Source: Actinosynnema sp. ALI-1.44 (GTDB taxonomy: Bacteria > Actinomycetota > Actinomycetes > Mycobacteriales > Pseudonocardiaceae). From it: 57,912 nt of DNA. Below the pieces are notes generated by a model. The model ran no database searches. It saw nothing but the letters and a program-made list of their open reading frames with translations, and had not been told where the DNA came from. The DNA lies in NCBI RefSeq assembly GCF_001984155.1, contig NZ_MTQO01000020.1, forward strand, positions 1 through 57,912, in the 5' to 3' direction. The position numbers and the translations under genes are program-made. Below, one piece after another: positions 16,712 to 24,641 of this stretch (position 1 is the stretch's first letter; each line of letters opens with the position of its first letter).

Positions 16712-17380
16712 ATGGCCGCGATCACGAAATGGCCACGGGCGGCGGGGGCGCTCGGCCTGCTCGGCCTGGTCGGTACCGCGGCCTCGGTCCTGCTGATCGG
16801 CCTGCTGCACGTGCTGCCGCCGTCATCCGAGGTGAGTGTCGTGCGCCGGACCATCAGCGAGTACGGGCTGCTCGAGGACGCGTGGGTGTTCAACCTCGGA
16901 GTCGTCGCCCTGGCGTTGGGGTCGCTCGCGGTGATGGCCGCGTTGGCCGTCCGGCAGGTGATCAGGCCGTTCTCGGCCGCTTCGGTCCTGATCACGCTGT
17001 GGAGCCTGTGCCTGCTCGCCGTCGTGGTGTTCCCCAAGAACAACTGGGCGATCGGCCCCAGCGTCGGCGGCATGGTCCACCGCTACGCCAGCGTGGTCGC
17101 GTTCATCTGCCTGCCGATCGCCGCGATCGTCGTCGGCCGCGCGGCGAAGGCCGCGTGGCCGGTGTGGCTCGGCGTGCTGTCGCTGGCCTGGTTCGGGTTG
17201 ATCGTCGGCGCCGTCGTGCTGCAACCGTTCACCGGCGTGTACTGGTGGATCGCCATTCCGCTCGGCGCGGTCGAGCGAGGGCTGCTCATCACCGAAGTCG
17301 CGGCTGTGGCGGCCCTCGCGCTGATCAGGACAGCCGGTTCACGACCCGCAGTGCTCGAACGGGCTGTCGTAACGGGCTGA
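16712..17380 (+). CDS. DUF998-family integral membrane protein
   Basis: A 222-residue polytopic protein with about six hydrophobic helices and the DUF998 hallmarks: a first helix followed by VRRTISEYGL (the S-E-Y motif), a central FPKNNW and GMVHRYASVVAF. The family's function is unknown. GGGAGG lies 6 nt before the ATG at 16712. The 3' end overlaps the convergent M23 peptidase gene by 42 bp. Confidence 0.85.
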   Translation: MAAITKWPRAAGALGLLGLVGTAASVLLIGLLHVLPPSSEVSVVRRTISEYGLLEDAWVFNLGVVALALGSLAVMAALAVRQVIRPFSAASVLITLWSLCLLAVVVFPKNNWAIGPSVGGMVHRYASVVAFICLPIAAIVVGRAAKAAWPVWLGVLSLAWFGLIVGAVVLQPFTGVYWWIAIPLGAVERGLLITEVAAVAALALIRTAGSRPAVLERAVVTG

Positions 17381-18235
17381 GCCCGCCGATCCGCCCCACT
17401 TGACGCATTTGCCCGGCGCGGCGGCCCGGACCGGTCCGGCGTAGTACTCGAAATTGCCGGAATCTGTCACCCGGTTGGCGCCTTGCACTTCCAAATAGGC
17501 GGACACGGCGGAAGCCGTACCCACCGAAGTGCCCTTGATCGTCACCACGCAGTTCTGCGATGTCCCGTTGTTCCACAACAAATGAACCGTTGCCGCCGAA
17601 CCGACAGCGGCCGAGTCGACCTCGTTGAACCCACTGCCGCAGACCTCGGTCGCGTCATAGGGGTTCGCACCGCCGCCACAATTGCGCGAGGTCACCGTCT
17701 GGTTCGGATAGCCGAACGTGACACCGTTGAACACCGCTTTCTGGATGTTCGCCGGATAGGAGGCGTCGGTGGTGCGCACCTCGTAGTGCAGGTGCGGCGA
17801 GATGTTGTTGCCCGGTTTGCTGGTGTTGCCGACCTCGCCGATCTTCTGGCCACGGGCGACCTGTGCGTTCACCGCGACCGACCGGACGCGCAGGTGCGCG
17901 TAGTAGGTCGACCAGCCGCCGCCGTGGTCGATCTTGACCAGGTTGCCGTAACCGTTGGTCGAGCCCTGGTGCGCCGAGATGACGACCTTGCCCGCGGCCG
18001 CGGCGACGACGGTGTCGCCGAGGTCGGCGTCCGGCGTGCCACCCCTGTTGAAGTCGATCTCCCACGACCTGTGCGCACTGGAATTGCTCGAGTTGCCGGT
18101 CCACGACTGACCGCACGGGAAAGGCAACTGGAAGGCCGGCCTTGGCCCGGCCGCGCCCGCGCTCGGCGCGAACACAATGAATCCCACTCCCGCGATCAGC
18201 GCGACTCCGAGGCTGATCAACCGTCTGACTCTCAT
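17339..18235 (-). CDS. Secreted M23 metallopeptidase fused to a SapA-like (spore-associated protein) domain
   Basis: A 298-residue exported protein. ATG 18235 is chosen because it follows GAAGGGAC and opens a clear Sec signal peptide (MRVRRLISLGVALIAGVGF, cleavage after about Ala28). The M23 domain (about 35-165) has His55 and Asp61 (HRSWEIDF), YYAHLRVRS and the HLHYEV zinc/catalytic motif. From about residue 175 the protein changes to a Cys-paired module, with ANPYDATEVCGSG, DSAAVGSAATVHLLWNN, NCVVTIK, EYYAGPVRAAAP and CVKWGGSAG, closely resembling Streptomyces spore-associated protein A. M23 enzymes cleave peptide cross-links in peptidoglycan; the SapA module could anchor the enzyme to the spore or hyphal surface, which is inference. 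Confidence 0.9.
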   Translation of the reverse strand: MRVRRLISLGVALIAGVGFIVFAPSAGAAGPRPAFQLPFPCGQSWTGNSSNSSAHRSWEIDFNRGGTPDADLGDTVVAAAAGKVVISAHQGSTNGYGNLVKIDHGGGWSTYYAHLRVRSVAVNAQVARGQKIGEVGNTSKPGNNISPHLHYEVRTTDASYPANIQKAVFNGVTFGYPNQTVTSRNCGGGANPYDATEVCGSGFNEVDSAAVGSAATVHLLWNNGTSQNCVVTIKGTSVGTASAVSAYLEVQGANRVTDSGNFEYYAGPVRAAAPGKCVKWGGSAGSARYDSPFEHCGS

Positions 18236-18338
18236 CGCCGGTCCCTTCGCTGGATGCACGGCGCGAGTGTCGACTGGCCACTTACAAGAAAGATACAAGT
18301 CAAGTTCTACAAAAAGATGACGCGACGTCCTATTCATG

Positions 18339-18344
18339 TATTAT
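18339..18344 (+). promoter_or_regulatory. -10 element TATTAT, leaderless promoter of a PaaX-type regulator
   Basis: TATTAT ends 7 nt before ATG 18352. It lies in a conspicuously A/T-rich stretch between the divergent M23 gene and the regulator, unlike the rest of the window. Confidence 0.55.
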
Positions 18345-18351
18345 GTCGGGA

Positions 18352-19179
18352 ATGAGCCGACCGATGGTGACCCGGCGCAGGGAAGTCAGCCACACCAGTG
18401 CGCGTTCACTGCTGATGACCCTACTCGGTGAGTACGTTCTGCCGCGCGAGGGCCCTGTCTGGACTTCCGTCCTCGTCAACACGCTGGCGACATTCGACAT
18501 CGAGGAGAAGTCGGCGCGCCAGGCGCTCGCCCGCACCGCGGCGGAGGGCTGGCTGACCTCCGACCGCGTCGGTCGCCGGGTCCGCTGGTCGCTCACCCCG
18601 CCCGGCCGCAAACTGCTCACCGAGGGCGCGCGGCGGATCTACGAGTTCGGCAGCGTCGAACGGCAGTGGGACAACCGCTGGCTCGTGCTGCTCGTGTCCG
18701 TCCCCGAGTCCAAACGGGACCTGCGGCACCGGCTGCGCACCCGGTTGACGTGGGCCGGGTTCGGCTCGCCGGAGGCGGGCGTGTGGATCTGCCCGGACGC
18801 CAGCAGGCAGGACGAGGCCGACGAGATCCTCAGCTCGCTTGAGCTCACGCGTGGCGCCATGTCGTTCGTCGCCGAGTACGGCACGATCGGCGAGGTCGGC
18901 GCGATGGTCGCCCGCGCGTGGGACCTGTCCGAGGTGGAGCGCCGGTACGAGGAGTTCATCGAGGAGTTCGCGGGTGCCAGCCCGGACGACGGCCCGGCGA
19001 CCCTGCACGCGCAGACCATGCTGGTGCACGAGTGGCGCCGGTTCCCGTTCCTCGACCCCCGGCTGCCGACCGATCTGCTGCCTGCCAACTGGCGCGGCTC
19101 GCACGCCGCGCAACTGTTCCACCGCAAGCACCAGGAATGGCGCCCGGCCGCGCAGGAGCACTGGGACAAGCTCGACTAA
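18352..19179 (+). CDS. PaaX-family transcriptional regulator
   Basis: A 275-residue regulator (MSRPMVTRRR) with an N-terminal winged helix (SLLMTLLGEYVL, then SARQALARTAAEGWLTSDRVGR), a central ferredoxin-like segment (WDNRWLVLLVSVPESKRDLR) and the C-terminal PaaX_C part ending in LFHRKHQEW. In the model system PaaX represses phenylacetyl-CoA catabolism and responds to an acyl-CoA; here there is no paa gene beside it, so its targets are unknown. The start ATG 18352 is supported by the leaderless TATTAT box. It is divergent from the M23-SapA gene. Confidence 0.9.
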   Translation: MSRPMVTRRREVSHTSARSLLMTLLGEYVLPREGPVWTSVLVNTLATFDIEEKSARQALARTAAEGWLTSDRVGRRVRWSLTPPGRKLLTEGARRIYEFGSVERQWDNRWLVLLVSVPESKRDLRHRLRTRLTWAGFGSPEAGVWICPDASRQDEADEILSSLELTRGAMSFVAEYGTIGEVGAMVARAWDLSEVERRYEEFIEEFAGASPDDGPATLHAQTMLVHEWRRFPFLDPRLPTDLLPANWRGSHAAQLFHRKHQEWRPAAQEHWDKLD

Positions 19180-19212
19180 AACCGGGTCGCGGGCATTTGG
19201 AATACTGGACAG

Positions 19213-20943
19213 GTGCTACAAGGAGACGTTGGACTGGAATTGGCCGCACGGGTCGTCGCGGCCGTGAAGTCGTCGCTTGACCTGGACATCACCCCGGCCG
19301 AGGCGTTGATCCGCCCGTCGAACCGACCAGGTGCCGACTACCAGTGCAACGCCGCCATGGGCCTGGGCAAGCGCGTCGGCAGGCCGCCGAGAGAGGTCGC
19401 CGCGGCGATCGTCGGCGCACTGGACGGCACCGACCTGGTCGTCGAACCGGAGATCGCGGGTCCCGGGTTCATCAACCTGACGCTGACGGACACCTGGCTC
19501 ACGACGCACATCGAGCAGTTGCTCGGCGAAGAACGGCTGGGTGTGCCCGTGACCGAAAGGCCACGCCGGATCGCGATCGACTACTCCAGCCCGAACGTGG
19601 CCAAGGAGATGCACGTCGGCCACATCCGTTCGACGGTCATCGGCGACGCGCTCGTCCGCATGCTGCGCTTCCACGGCGACGAGGTCATCCCGCACAACCA
19701 CCTCGGCGACTGGGGCACCCCGTTCGGGATGCTGATCGAGCACCTGGTCGACGAGGGCGTCGACGCGGACCACTCGGTCAGCGACCTGAACGTCTTCTAC
19801 CAGGAAGCCCGCAAGAAGTTCGACTCCGACCCGGACTTCGCCGAGCGGGCCCGGCTGCGCGTGGTGAAGCTGCAGAGCGGCGACGAGCAGACGCTGGAGC
19901 TGTGGCAGCAGCTCGTGGACGAGTCCATGCGGCACTTCATGAAGGCCTACAAGATGCTCGGCATCGGCCTGACGCCCGAGGACAACTACGGCGAGAGCTT
20001 CTACAACCAGTACCTGGCCGACACCGTCGCGGAGCTCGAGCAGAAGGGCCTGACCGAGATCAGCGACGGCGCGCTGTGCGTGTTCCCCAAGGGCTTCTTC
20101 AACCGTGAAGGCGATCCGCTGCCGTTGATCGTCCGCAAGAGCGACGGCGGTTACGGCTACATGAGCACGGACCTCGCCACGGCCCGCTACTGGGGTGTCG
20201 AGCGCGCCGCGACAGACCTGCTCTACGTCGTCGGCACGCCGCAGGCCCAGCACTTCGCGATGGTCTTCGTGGCCTCCCGTGACGCGGGCTGGCTGACGCC
20301 GGAACAGAACACGGTGCACGTGAACTTCGGCTCGATCCTCGGCGAGGACGGCAAGATGTTCCGCACCCGGTCGGGCGACACGGTGAAGCTGATCGACCTG
20401 CTCACCGAAGCCATCGACCGCGCGGCAGCGGTGGTCGGCGAACGCGAGGACCTGACTGCCGAGGAGCGGGCGTCGATCGCCCACGCCGTCGGCATCGGCG
20501 CGGTGAAGTACGCGGACCTGTCCAGCGACCGCGAGAAGGACTACGTCTTCTCGTGGGAGAAGATGCTGGCCACGGACGGCAACACGGCGACGTACCTGCA
20601 GTACGCGAACGCCCGTACCCTCTCGATCATCCGCAAGTCCGGCGAGACCGTGCGGCCGGGCGCGAAGGTGACGCTGGCCGAGAAGGCCGAGCGGGACCTG
20701 GCGCTGCAGCTGATCCAGTTGCCCGCCGCGGTGCAGGCCGCGATCGACGGCTACACGCCGCACAAGCTGACCACGTACCTGTACGAGACCGCTTCGGCTT
20801 TCACGTCGTTCTTCGAGAAGTGCCCGGTGTTGAAGGCCGAGCCGGAGATCCGGGCTTCCCGGCTGGCGCTGTGCGCGTTGACGTCGAAGGTGCTCACGCT
20901 GGGCCTGGACCTGCTCGGCATCAAGGCGCCGACGCGCCTCTAG
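19213..20943 (+). CDS. argS: Arginyl-tRNA synthetase (E. coli-like form)
   Basis: A class I synthetase of about 576 residues. An N-terminal tRNA-recognition domain precedes the HIGH-type motif (VAKEMHVGHIRST); the second signature is the degenerate GEDGKMFRTRSG that E. coli-type ArgRS has in place of KMSKS. Later segments AVKYADLS and the anticodon-binding C-terminus (YLYETASAFTSFFEKCPVL) follow. The whole length aligns with the E. coli enzyme as I remember it. No lysA or thrB neighbour is present, unlike many actinobacterial argS loci. The GTG at 19213 has no ribosome-binding site; a perfect AAGGAG at 19220-19225 would instead serve a CTG at 19234 or TTG at 19240. A 25-bp perfect hairpin follows the stop. 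Confidence 0.95.
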   Translation: MLQGDVGLELAARVVAAVKSSLDLDITPAEALIRPSNRPGADYQCNAAMGLGKRVGRPPREVAAAIVGALDGTDLVVEPEIAGPGFINLTLTDTWLTTHIEQLLGEERLGVPVTERPRRIAIDYSSPNVAKEMHVGHIRSTVIGDALVRMLRFHGDEVIPHNHLGDWGTPFGMLIEHLVDEGVDADHSVSDLNVFYQEARKKFDSDPDFAERARLRVVKLQSGDEQTLELWQQLVDESMRHFMKAYKMLGIGLTPEDNYGESFYNQYLADTVAELEQKGLTEISDGALCVFPKGFFNREGDPLPLIVRKSDGGYGYMSTDLATARYWGVERAATDLLYVVGTPQAQHFAMVFVASRDAGWLTPEQNTVHVNFGSILGEDGKMFRTRSGDTVKLIDLLTEAIDRAAAVVGEREDLTAEERASIAHAVGIGAVKYADLSSDREKDYVFSWEKMLATDGNTATYLQYANARTLSIIRKSGETVRPGAKVTLAEKAERDLALQLIQLPAAVQAAIDGYTPHKLTTYLYETASAFTSFFEKCPVLKAEPEIRASRLALCALTSKVLTLGLDLLGIKAPTRL

Positions 20944-20947
20944 CTTC

Positions 20948-21004
20948 GTGCAACCAATGTGGCCTTCGTTGCTCGAAACGCAACGAAGGCCACATTGGTT
21001 GCAC
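20948..21004. terminator. 25-bp perfect hairpin after argS, made of two inverted copies of repeat family A
   Basis: Positions 20948-20972 are exactly complementary to 20980-21004, with a 7-nt loop (TCGAAAC). The right arm contains the 23-nt module GCAAC-S-AAKGCCACATT-S-GTTGC that is also the unit of the tandem array at 28811-28927. It starts 5 bp after the argS stop and is a strong candidate intrinsic terminator, though without a clear T-run. Confidence 0.8.
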
Positions 21005-21043
21005 AAGGTTGCCGGGCGTCCCCCGCTGCGGTACATATTGAAC

Positions 21044-22033
21044 ATGCCTGAACAGGTGCGAGCCAGGGCGCTGGGTGCGTTCTACGGCCTTGCACTGGGT
21101 GACGCCCTCGGGATGCCGACGCAGTCGATGTCCCGTACCCGGATCAAGGACCGTTACGGCTCGATCACCACGCTGGTCGACGCGTCCCCCGACCAGCCGA
21201 TCGCACCCGGGATGCCCGCCGGGTCGGTCACGGATGACACCGAACAGGCCGTGCTCGTTGCGAAGCTGCTGATCGACGGCAACGGCAGGATCGACCCGTA
21301 CACGTTCGCTGACGCGTTGCGGGCATGGGAAGCCGACATGACCTCCCGCGGCTCCCGCGACCTGCTCGGCCCGTCGACGAAGCGCGCGCTCGAGCACCTC
21401 GACGCCGGCCTGACCCCCCAGCAGGCCGGCGTCACCGGAACGACCAACGGCGCGGCGATGCGGGTGACGCCCGTCGCCATCGCCAACCCTGTGGGCGACC
21501 GCCTGCTCGATGCGGTCATCTCGGCCAGCGTGGTCACCCACAACACCAGTCTGGGGATCGCGGCCGCCTCCGCCATCGCGGCCGCGGTCTCCGCCTCCAT
21601 CGACGGCGCGGACCTGAGCACGGCGCTGGACGAGGCGGAACACGCCGCGCACAGCGGCGCGCGGCGGAGCAACTGGGTGCCGGGTGGCGAAGTCGCGCCG
21701 CGGATACGCTGGGCGCGTGAGTGGGTGCGTGGCATGAGCCGTGGTGCGCTGGCCGACGCGGTCGCCGAGGTGGTCGGCACGTCCGTGGCCGCGCAGGAGT
21801 CCGTGGTCGCGGCGATCGCGTTGGCCGAGGTGTCCGCGGACGACCCACTCGACTCCTTGCTCCTCGCCGCGCAGATCGGCGGGGACACCGACACCATCGC
21901 GGCGATCCTGGGCGCGATCCTCGGTGCGCAGCACGGCGTCGCCGGGCTGCCTGCCGACCTCGTCGGCAAGGTCCGCGAGGTGAACGGCCTCGATCTCGAC
22001 CCTCTCGTCGACGGTCTGCTGACCCTGCGATGA
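21044..22033 (+). CDS. ADP-ribosylglycohydrolase-family protein (YegU-like)
   Basis: A 329-residue all-helical DraG-family protein. The metal-binding motifs are ALGDALG near the N-terminus, GSVTDDTEQA (the T-D-D pair), HNTSLG and the C-terminal GGDTDTIA-x-x-LGA. These residues bind two Mg2+ or Mn2+ ions that activate water to cleave an N- or O-ribosyl bond. The start at ATG 21044 (MPEQVRARAL) lacks an obvious ribosome-binding site. The stop overlaps the start of a PfkB kinase (ATGA), so the two are translationally coupled, the same pairing as E. coli yegU-yegV. That suggests the substrate is a small ribosyl compound released for phosphorylation rather than ADP-ribosylated protein; this is inference. 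Confidence 0.92.
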   Translation: MPEQVRARALGAFYGLALGDALGMPTQSMSRTRIKDRYGSITTLVDASPDQPIAPGMPAGSVTDDTEQAVLVAKLLIDGNGRIDPYTFADALRAWEADMTSRGSRDLLGPSTKRALEHLDAGLTPQQAGVTGTTNGAAMRVTPVAIANPVGDRLLDAVISASVVTHNTSLGIAAASAIAAAVSASIDGADLSTALDEAEHAAHSGARRSNWVPGGEVAPRIRWAREWVRGMSRGALADAVAEVVGTSVAAQESVVAAIALAEVSADDPLDSLLLAAQIGGDTDTIAAILGAILGAQHGVAGLPADLVGKVREVNGLDLDPLVDGLLTLR

Positions 22034-22884
22034 CCGGCCGGTTGATCCACACCGGACAGGTCGTCGTCGACCTCGTGCTGCGGATCGACCAGTTGCCGCC
22101 GCGGGGCGGGGACGTGATCGCCACGCACTTCCAGCAGACCGCCGGTGGCGGGTTCAACGTCATGGCGGCGGCCCGGCGGGCCGGTGCGGAGGTCGTGTAC
22201 GCGGGCAGCCACGGACATGGGCCCTACGGCGACGTGATCCGCGACGCCCTGGCCCGCGAAGGGATTCGGGTCGCCCACCCCGTCGACGAACCGGATTCCG
22301 GGGTGGCGATCGCCCTGGTGGATAGCGATGGCGAGCGGACATTCGTGACGAGCCCGGACGCCGTCGGGCGATTCCGGGTCGTGGACGCGGGGCCGGATGA
22401 CGTCGTCTACGTGACCGGGTACAGCTTGACCGACCGGCACAACGCCGACGCTCTGTCGGAGTGGCTTCCCGCAGTGCAGGGGACGGTACTGCTCGATCCC
22501 GGTCCGCTGGTCGGGGACATCGCCGCCGAGACCTGGGACGGGGTTCTGCCCTATGTGGACATACTGAGCAGCAACGCGTCCGAGTCGAAAGCACTGTCCG
22601 GTGTGGACGTCGCGGTGCGGGTGCTGCGGGAGGGCGCCGAGGGCTGCCGGGTCGTGTGGCGCGACGGGACGAGTGTGCACGTTCCCGGAATCCCCGTGAC
22701 GGCCGTGGACACCAACGGCGCCGGGGACGCGCACTGCGGGGTGTTCGCGGCGGAACTGCTGCGGGGCAACGACTTGGTCACCGCCGCGCGCCGGGCCAAC
22801 GCGGCCGCCGCCATCGCCGTGACCCGGTTCGGGCCCGCCACCGCGCCCAGCCGGGCCGAGGTCGACGCCCTGGTCACACGATGA
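22030..22884 (+). CDS. PfkB-family sugar/nucleoside kinase (YegV-like)
   Basis: A 284-residue ribokinase-fold enzyme. The first PfkB signature is seen as GGGFNVMAAARRAGAEV (substrate-binding G-G-x-x-N) and the second as DTNGAGDAHCG, where the Asp is the catalytic base and the GAGD forms the anion hole. It transfers phosphate from ATP to a sugar or nucleoside hydroxyl. It is coupled by ATGA overlap to the ADP-ribosylglycohydrolase upstream. Its stop overlaps the convergent kinase gene by 11 bp. The exact substrate (ribose, nucleoside or pseudouridine-like) cannot be read from the sequence. Confidence 0.93.
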   Translation: MTGRLIHTGQVVVDLVLRIDQLPPRGGDVIATHFQQTAGGGFNVMAAARRAGAEVVYAGSHGHGPYGDVIRDALAREGIRVAHPVDEPDSGVAIALVDSDGERTFVTSPDAVGRFRVVDAGPDDVVYVTGYSLTDRHNADALSEWLPAVQGTVLLDPGPLVGDIAAETWDGVLPYVDILSSNASESKALSGVDVAVRVLREGAEGCRVVWRDGTSVHVPGIPVTAVDTNGAGDAHCGVFAAELLRGNDLVTAARRANAAAAIAVTRFGPATAPSRAEVDALVTR

Positions 22885-24577
22885 TCCACCCGAAGCGGAA
22901 CTCGGTCTTGTAGCCCTCGCACTTCGGGTCGGTCGAGTCGTAGTGACCGCCCGAATAGGTGCAGCGGAAGTACTCCCGGCTGTTCACGCCTGCCGGTTTG
23001 CTCGTGAAGATGAACCCGAGCGCGCCGACCTGGTTGTGCCCCTCGCACCCCGGGTCCACCGAGGTCATCCGGTCCTCGGATCCCTTGAGCTGGCACGCGT
23101 ACAGCCGCTTCGTGCCCGGCTCGGAGTCCTTGACCAGCCAGCCCATCGGGAACTCGCGGTTGAAGCCCGCGGGAGCGGGCACACCGGGGGTGGCGGTGAA
23201 GTGCGGCCCGGCCGGGTGGTTGTACCTGGTGATCTGGATTCCGGTGCGTTGCGGCTTGTCCGGCGGAGGCGGGGGCAACTCGCCCACCGGCTGCTGGCCC
23301 GGCGGCGGCTTGGGCTGCTTGGACGGCGTTCCGGCGGGTTTGGTCACCGTGACCGTGCTCGGCGGCGGTACCGACGGCGTGGACGACACGGTCGACGGCG
23401 CCAGGGTCGGCGCCATCGGGATCGTGCTGCCGTTCTGGATGCCGTCGTCGACGTTGGCCACGTTGGCCTTGCCGGCGACCGCGGGGTCCTCTTTGGACCC
23501 CGGAGAGATCAGGAACACCGCGACCAACGCGCCTGCCACCACGACCGCCGCGCCCGTCCACATCATGACCCTGGTGCGGTTGGCGTTCTTCTTCGACTGC
23601 CCGGTGTCCCACTGGTCGTCCGCCGTCCAGGCCGGGGCGGGCGCCGCCAGCGGCGCTTCCGGCGGGTACTGCTCCTGCCACGGCTCGCGCGGACGGGTGT
23701 CCCGAGGGACCGCGTGGACCTGGACCGTGGGGGCGTCGACGACCTGGGTCGAGTTGTCGACGACCTGGGTCTGGTCGGAAATCGGGCGGCCCAACAGCTC
23801 CCTGGCCGCCGCGGCGGTCAGGCGGGTCTCGGCCGGTTGGGCGAGCAGGCCCATGATCAGCTGTGCCAACGGGCCCTGGACTCTGCTCAGCCGGGGGTCG
23901 TCGTACATGATCGCGTGCATGGTGGCCGCTGTCGTCTCACGGCTGAACGGCGAGCGCCCCTCCACCGCGTGGAACAGGGTCGCGCCCAGGGCCCACAGGT
24001 CCGACGGCGGCGCGGGCTGCGAACCGGAGAACAGCTCCGGCGCCATGTACCCCGGCGAGCCCATGATCCCGCCGGTCATGGTCAGGTTCGGGTCGTCCAT
24101 CGCCCTGGCGATGCCGAAGTCGGCCAGTTTCGCCCTGTCACCGGCCGAGACCATGATGTTGCTCGGCTTCACGTCGCGGTGGACGATCCCGGCGGCGTGG
24201 GCCGTCTCGAGCGCGCCGAGCACCTGCAGGCCGATCGACGCCACGCGCCGCGGGTCCATCGGTCCCTCGGCGGCGATGATGTCCGCCAGCGTCGGGGCCT
24301 CGACCAGCTCCATCACGATGAACGTGGTGCCGTTCTCGCTCACCACGTCGAACACCGTGACCACCGCGGGGTCGTTGAGGCGCCCGGCTGTCCGCGCCTC
24401 GCGGAGCACGCGTTCCAGGTAGACCGACTTGCCGTCGCCGGAGAGTCCCTGCGGGGGCGGCAGTTCCTTCAACGCCACCTGACGCCCGATCACCTGGTCG
24501 TCGGCGCGCCACACGACGCCCATGCCACCGCGGCCGAGCTCGTCCAGAATGGCGTATCTGCCTGCCACCACTCTCAC
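22874..24577 (-). CDS. Transmembrane Ser/Thr protein kinase with Pro-rich linker and duplicated Cys-containing external repeat
   Basis: A 567-residue Hanks-type kinase with GRGGMG, Lys37 (VALK), HRDVKPSN, DFG and a canonical APE. An intracellular juxtamembrane region contains the repeats QVVDNSTQVVDAPT, likely phospho-Thr sites for FHA partners. One membrane helix lies at about 336-358. Outside are a Ser/Thr/Pro-rich linker and a C-terminal module with two similar halves, RLYACQ with DPGCEG and YFRCTY with DPKCEG, each ending in a G-F-I/W strand. I do not recognise a named family for this module; it may be a ligand or cell-wall sensor. The GTG start at 24577 follows a G-rich ribosome-binding site. 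Confidence 0.92.
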   Translation of the reverse strand: MRVVAGRYAILDELGRGGMGVVWRADDQVIGRQVALKELPPPQGLSGDGKSVYLERVLREARTAGRLNDPAVVTVFDVVSENGTTFIVMELVEAPTLADIIAAEGPMDPRRVASIGLQVLGALETAHAAGIVHRDVKPSNIMVSAGDRAKLADFGIARAMDDPNLTMTGGIMGSPGYMAPELFSGSQPAPPSDLWALGATLFHAVEGRSPFSRETTAATMHAIMYDDPRLSRVQGPLAQLIMGLLAQPAETRLTAAAARELLGRPISDQTQVVDNSTQVVDAPTVQVHAVPRDTRPREPWQEQYPPEAPLAAPAPAWTADDQWDTGQSKKNANRTRVMMWTGAAVVVAGALVAVFLISPGSKEDPAVAGKANVANVDDGIQNGSTIPMAPTLAPSTVSSTPSVPPPSTVTVTKPAGTPSKQPKPPPGQQPVGELPPPPPDKPQRTGIQITRYNHPAGPHFTATPGVPAPAGFNREFPMGWLVKDSEPGTKRLYACQLKGSEDRMTSVDPGCEGHNQVGALGFIFTSKPAGVNSREYFRCTYSGGHYDSTDPKCEGYKTEFRFGWIIV

Positions 24578-24641
24578 GGCTTACCCCCACCCGATCGTGA
24601 TCAGCCCTGGCCACGCATCGTAGCCGGGCTGATCACGACAC

